Of a DNA stretch of 6,085 bases, positions 4,741-6,085 are shown in pieces. A program made the position numbers and the translations under genes. The stretch covers positions 1 to 6,085 of the forward strand of contig JACCZO010000469.1 of NCBI GenBank assembly GCA_013695925.1, given 5' to 3'. The stretch is from Chthoniobacterales bacterium. GTDB taxonomy: Bacteria; Verrucomicrobiota; Verrucomicrobiia; Chthoniobacterales; UBA10450. The notes under the pieces were generated by a model. It saw nothing but the letters and a program-made list of their open reading frames with translations. It had not been told where the DNA came from and searched no databases. Every line of letters starts with the position of its first letter. Positions within the stretch are counted from its first letter, which is position 1.

Positions 4741-6085
4741 ATGCAATTACGAATCACCAACGCGTCCACAGATCAACTGTCACGCAGACATCTCGTCCGA
4801 TTGGCTTTCTGTGCCTGTTTTCTGGCGCTAACCCTGGTACGTCCGACAACCAGTCAGGCCGCTCTCGAAGCGCAGTTGGTGGCAGGTGGATTCACAATCC
4901 CTCTTTATGTTTGCGCGCCCGCTGGCGATCAGGCTCGGATTTTTGTCGCCGAGCAGGGCGGAAAGATCAAAATCATTAACCTCGCCACGGGGACTGTAAA
5001 TCCCACGCCATTTCTCGATATCTCCTCGAAGTCCGGCCAGGGTCAGGGCACCGGGGTTCTCGGCATGACCTTCGATCCAAACTACGCCACGAACGGCCAT
5101 TTCTACGTCGCGTATACGACCGACGGCGACGGGGCTTTTGGCAACGGCGTCTCGCACCTCGCCCGCTTTACTGTCAGTGCCGCAGATCCAGACGTGGCCG
5201 ATCCCGCAAGTGAAGTCACGGTCCTGACCGCCGATCAGCCCCAACCCGATCATAACTTTGACTGGATAGGCTTCAGCCCGCGGCCTGGCGATGAGGGCAA
5301 CCTCTACATCTGCAGCGGCGATGGGGGCGGATCGGATGATAACGGCATGTTCCATCTCTTGCCGGACGGAAACGCCCTGAGCACACAGACATTACTCGGA
5401 AAAATCCTGCGCATTCACATCGAGGACGACGGCACCTACACGATCCCGAGTGACAATCCGTTCTTCGGTTCGCCTACCGAGAAACAGGAAATCTTCTGTT
5501 ATGGCCTGCGCAATCCGTTTCGGGCCAGCTTTGACCCGGTGAATCACCACATGCTGATCGGAGATGTTGGCGAACACGAGCGCGAGGAGCTTGATTTGCA
5601 AAGCGCTTCCAATCCCGGTGGAGGCGAAAACTATGGGTGGCGCATTCGCGAGGGCTTCATCCAGAACCCCACCTATGCGGACGATCCACCTCCGCCTAAC
5701 GCAGTCGATCCTATCCTAGATTATGACCACCTGGACACCGGCATCTGCGTGATTGGCGGCTATGTGTATCACGGAAGTAAGGCTGGCGAACTGGCGGGTC
5801 TCTACGTTTTTGGTGACTGCTTTGGGCCGAGGAGTATCGGCGATATCAAGGGCAGAGTTTTCACCCTGAATTACCAGGACGGAGTCGTCTCGGATTTCCA
5901 GAATATTACTTCGCAACTCTTTCCCACCGCAGTGGGCGGAATCGACCTGGGCCCGCTGACCTCGATGGGAGAGGATGCGTCTGGCGAGCTTTACCTTACC
6001 GACACCAACGGAAACGTGTTCACGGTTACTGGCACAGCAATTCCGACACCTACGCCGACGCCGAGCCCAACTCCCACACCGACTC
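4741..6085 (+). CDS. Secreted PQQ-dependent sugar dehydrogenase (glucose/sorbosone dehydrogenase family), 3' end outside window
   Basis: The 448 visible codons run off the right edge. The family oxidises sugars or similar alcohols using pyrroloquinoline quinone in a six-bladed beta-propeller, in the periplasm or outside. The N-terminus is a signal peptide: SRRHLV (14-19) is a Tat-like twin-arginine motif, followed by a hydrophobic stretch (21-33) and a likely cleavage site after TSQA (37-40). Propeller features include RIFVAEQGGKIKII (66-79), VLGMTFDPNYATNGHFYVAYT (106-126), DHNFDWIGFSP (170-180) with the candidate cofactor/catalytic His171, and LYICSGDGG (188-196). YGLRNPFRASFDP (254-266) has the conserved Arg-Asn pair R257/N258. 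DVGEHEREEL (275-284), GENYGWR (295-301), GGYVYHG (339-345) and GLYVFGD (353-359) follow. A Pro-Thr linker begins at 435, so another domain or an anchor probably follows. TAG at 4732-4734 is in frame upstream, so ATG 4741 is the first possible start; its ribosome binding site is weak (GAGA). The exact substrate cannot be read from sequence. Confidence 0.92.
   Translation, partial: MQLRITNASTDQLSRRHLVRLAFCACFLALTLVRPTTSQAALEAQLVAGGFTIPLYVCAPAGDQARIFVAEQGGKIKIINLATGTVNPTPFLDISSKSGQGQGTGVLGMTFDPNYATNGHFYVAYTTDGDGAFGNGVSHLARFTVSAADPDVADPASEVTVLTADQPQPDHNFDWIGFSPRPGDEGNLYICSGDGGGSDDNGMFHLLPDGNALSTQTLLGKILRIHIEDDGTYTIPSDNPFFGSPTEKQEIFCYGLRNPFRASFDPVNHHMLIGDVGEHEREELDLQSASNPGGGENYGWRIREGFIQNPTYADDPPPPNAVDPILDYDHLDTGICVIGGYVYHGSKAGELAGLYVFGDCFGPRSIGDIKGRVFTLNYQDGVVSDFQNITSQLFPTAVGGIDLGPLTSMGEDASGELYLTDTNGNVFTVTGTAIPTPTPTPSPTPTPT
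6043..6085 (+). repeat. Pro-Thr dipeptide repeat (low-complexity linker)
   Basis: Degenerate CCN-ACN hexamers encode PTPTPTPSPTPTPT (residues 435-448) and continue past the window edge. Such linkers commonly separate an extracellular catalytic domain from a C-terminal binding, sorting or anchoring domain. The third codon positions vary, so this is selected protein repetition more than a fresh DNA tandem duplication. Confidence 0.85.

Noticed and set aside
4828..5355. A 175-codon minus-strand open frame opposite the sugar dehydrogenase
   Set aside because: The plus strand encodes clear beta-propeller motifs over the same stretch; the minus frame has none.

Overview
The window is about 6.1 kb of ordinary-looking bacterial chromosome. 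It has a fairly high GC content, dense coding, and no IS element, CRISPR array or rRNA. The soluble PQQ-type sugar dehydrogenase with a Pro-Thr tail, the two-gene egtB-egtD cluster and the RES/Xre pair together resemble soil Verrucomicrobiota or Acidobacteriota. This assignment is an inference from gene style, not from a marker gene.

Layout. Everything from 1 to 4472 reads leftward (minus strand). In transcription order it runs: tRNA-Cys(GCA) at 4401-4472 with a clear sigma70-type promoter; a RES-domain toxin (3720-4319); a MbcA/ParS/Xre-type antitoxin (3240-3653); a small acidic protein of unknown function (2689-3087, possibly starting further upstream); egtB (1358-2692); egtD (390-1361); and the first 107 codons of an ABC ATPase that runs off the left edge (1-323). 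To the right, after a 268-bp divergent intergenic region, a secreted PQQ-dependent sugar dehydrogenase reads rightward from 4741 and runs off the right edge inside a Pro-Thr linker.

How the genes work together. The unknown gene, egtB and egtD are joined by two successive ATGA stop/start overlaps, so they form one translationally coupled unit for ergothioneine synthesis. EgtD trimethylates histidine to hercynine, and EgtB is an iron-dependent sulfoxide synthase that attaches the sulfur donor. EgtB carries an N-terminal NSYYN motif resembling the cysteine-using (type II) EgtB class, which fits the absence of egtA and egtC from the visible cluster. The ABC ATPase 66 bp downstream on the same strand has the GYVIQ/GLFPHL signature of quaternary-amine (OpuCA/OsmV-type) importers. 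Because hercynine and ergothioneine are betaines, and known ergothioneine importers (EgtUV) belong to this transporter family, it is a good candidate for a linked transport system.

The RES/Xre pair is a probable NAD-targeting type II toxin-antitoxin module. Its order is unusual, with the toxin gene first, and the short AT-rich gap between toxin and antitoxin contains a near-perfect 16-bp palindrome.
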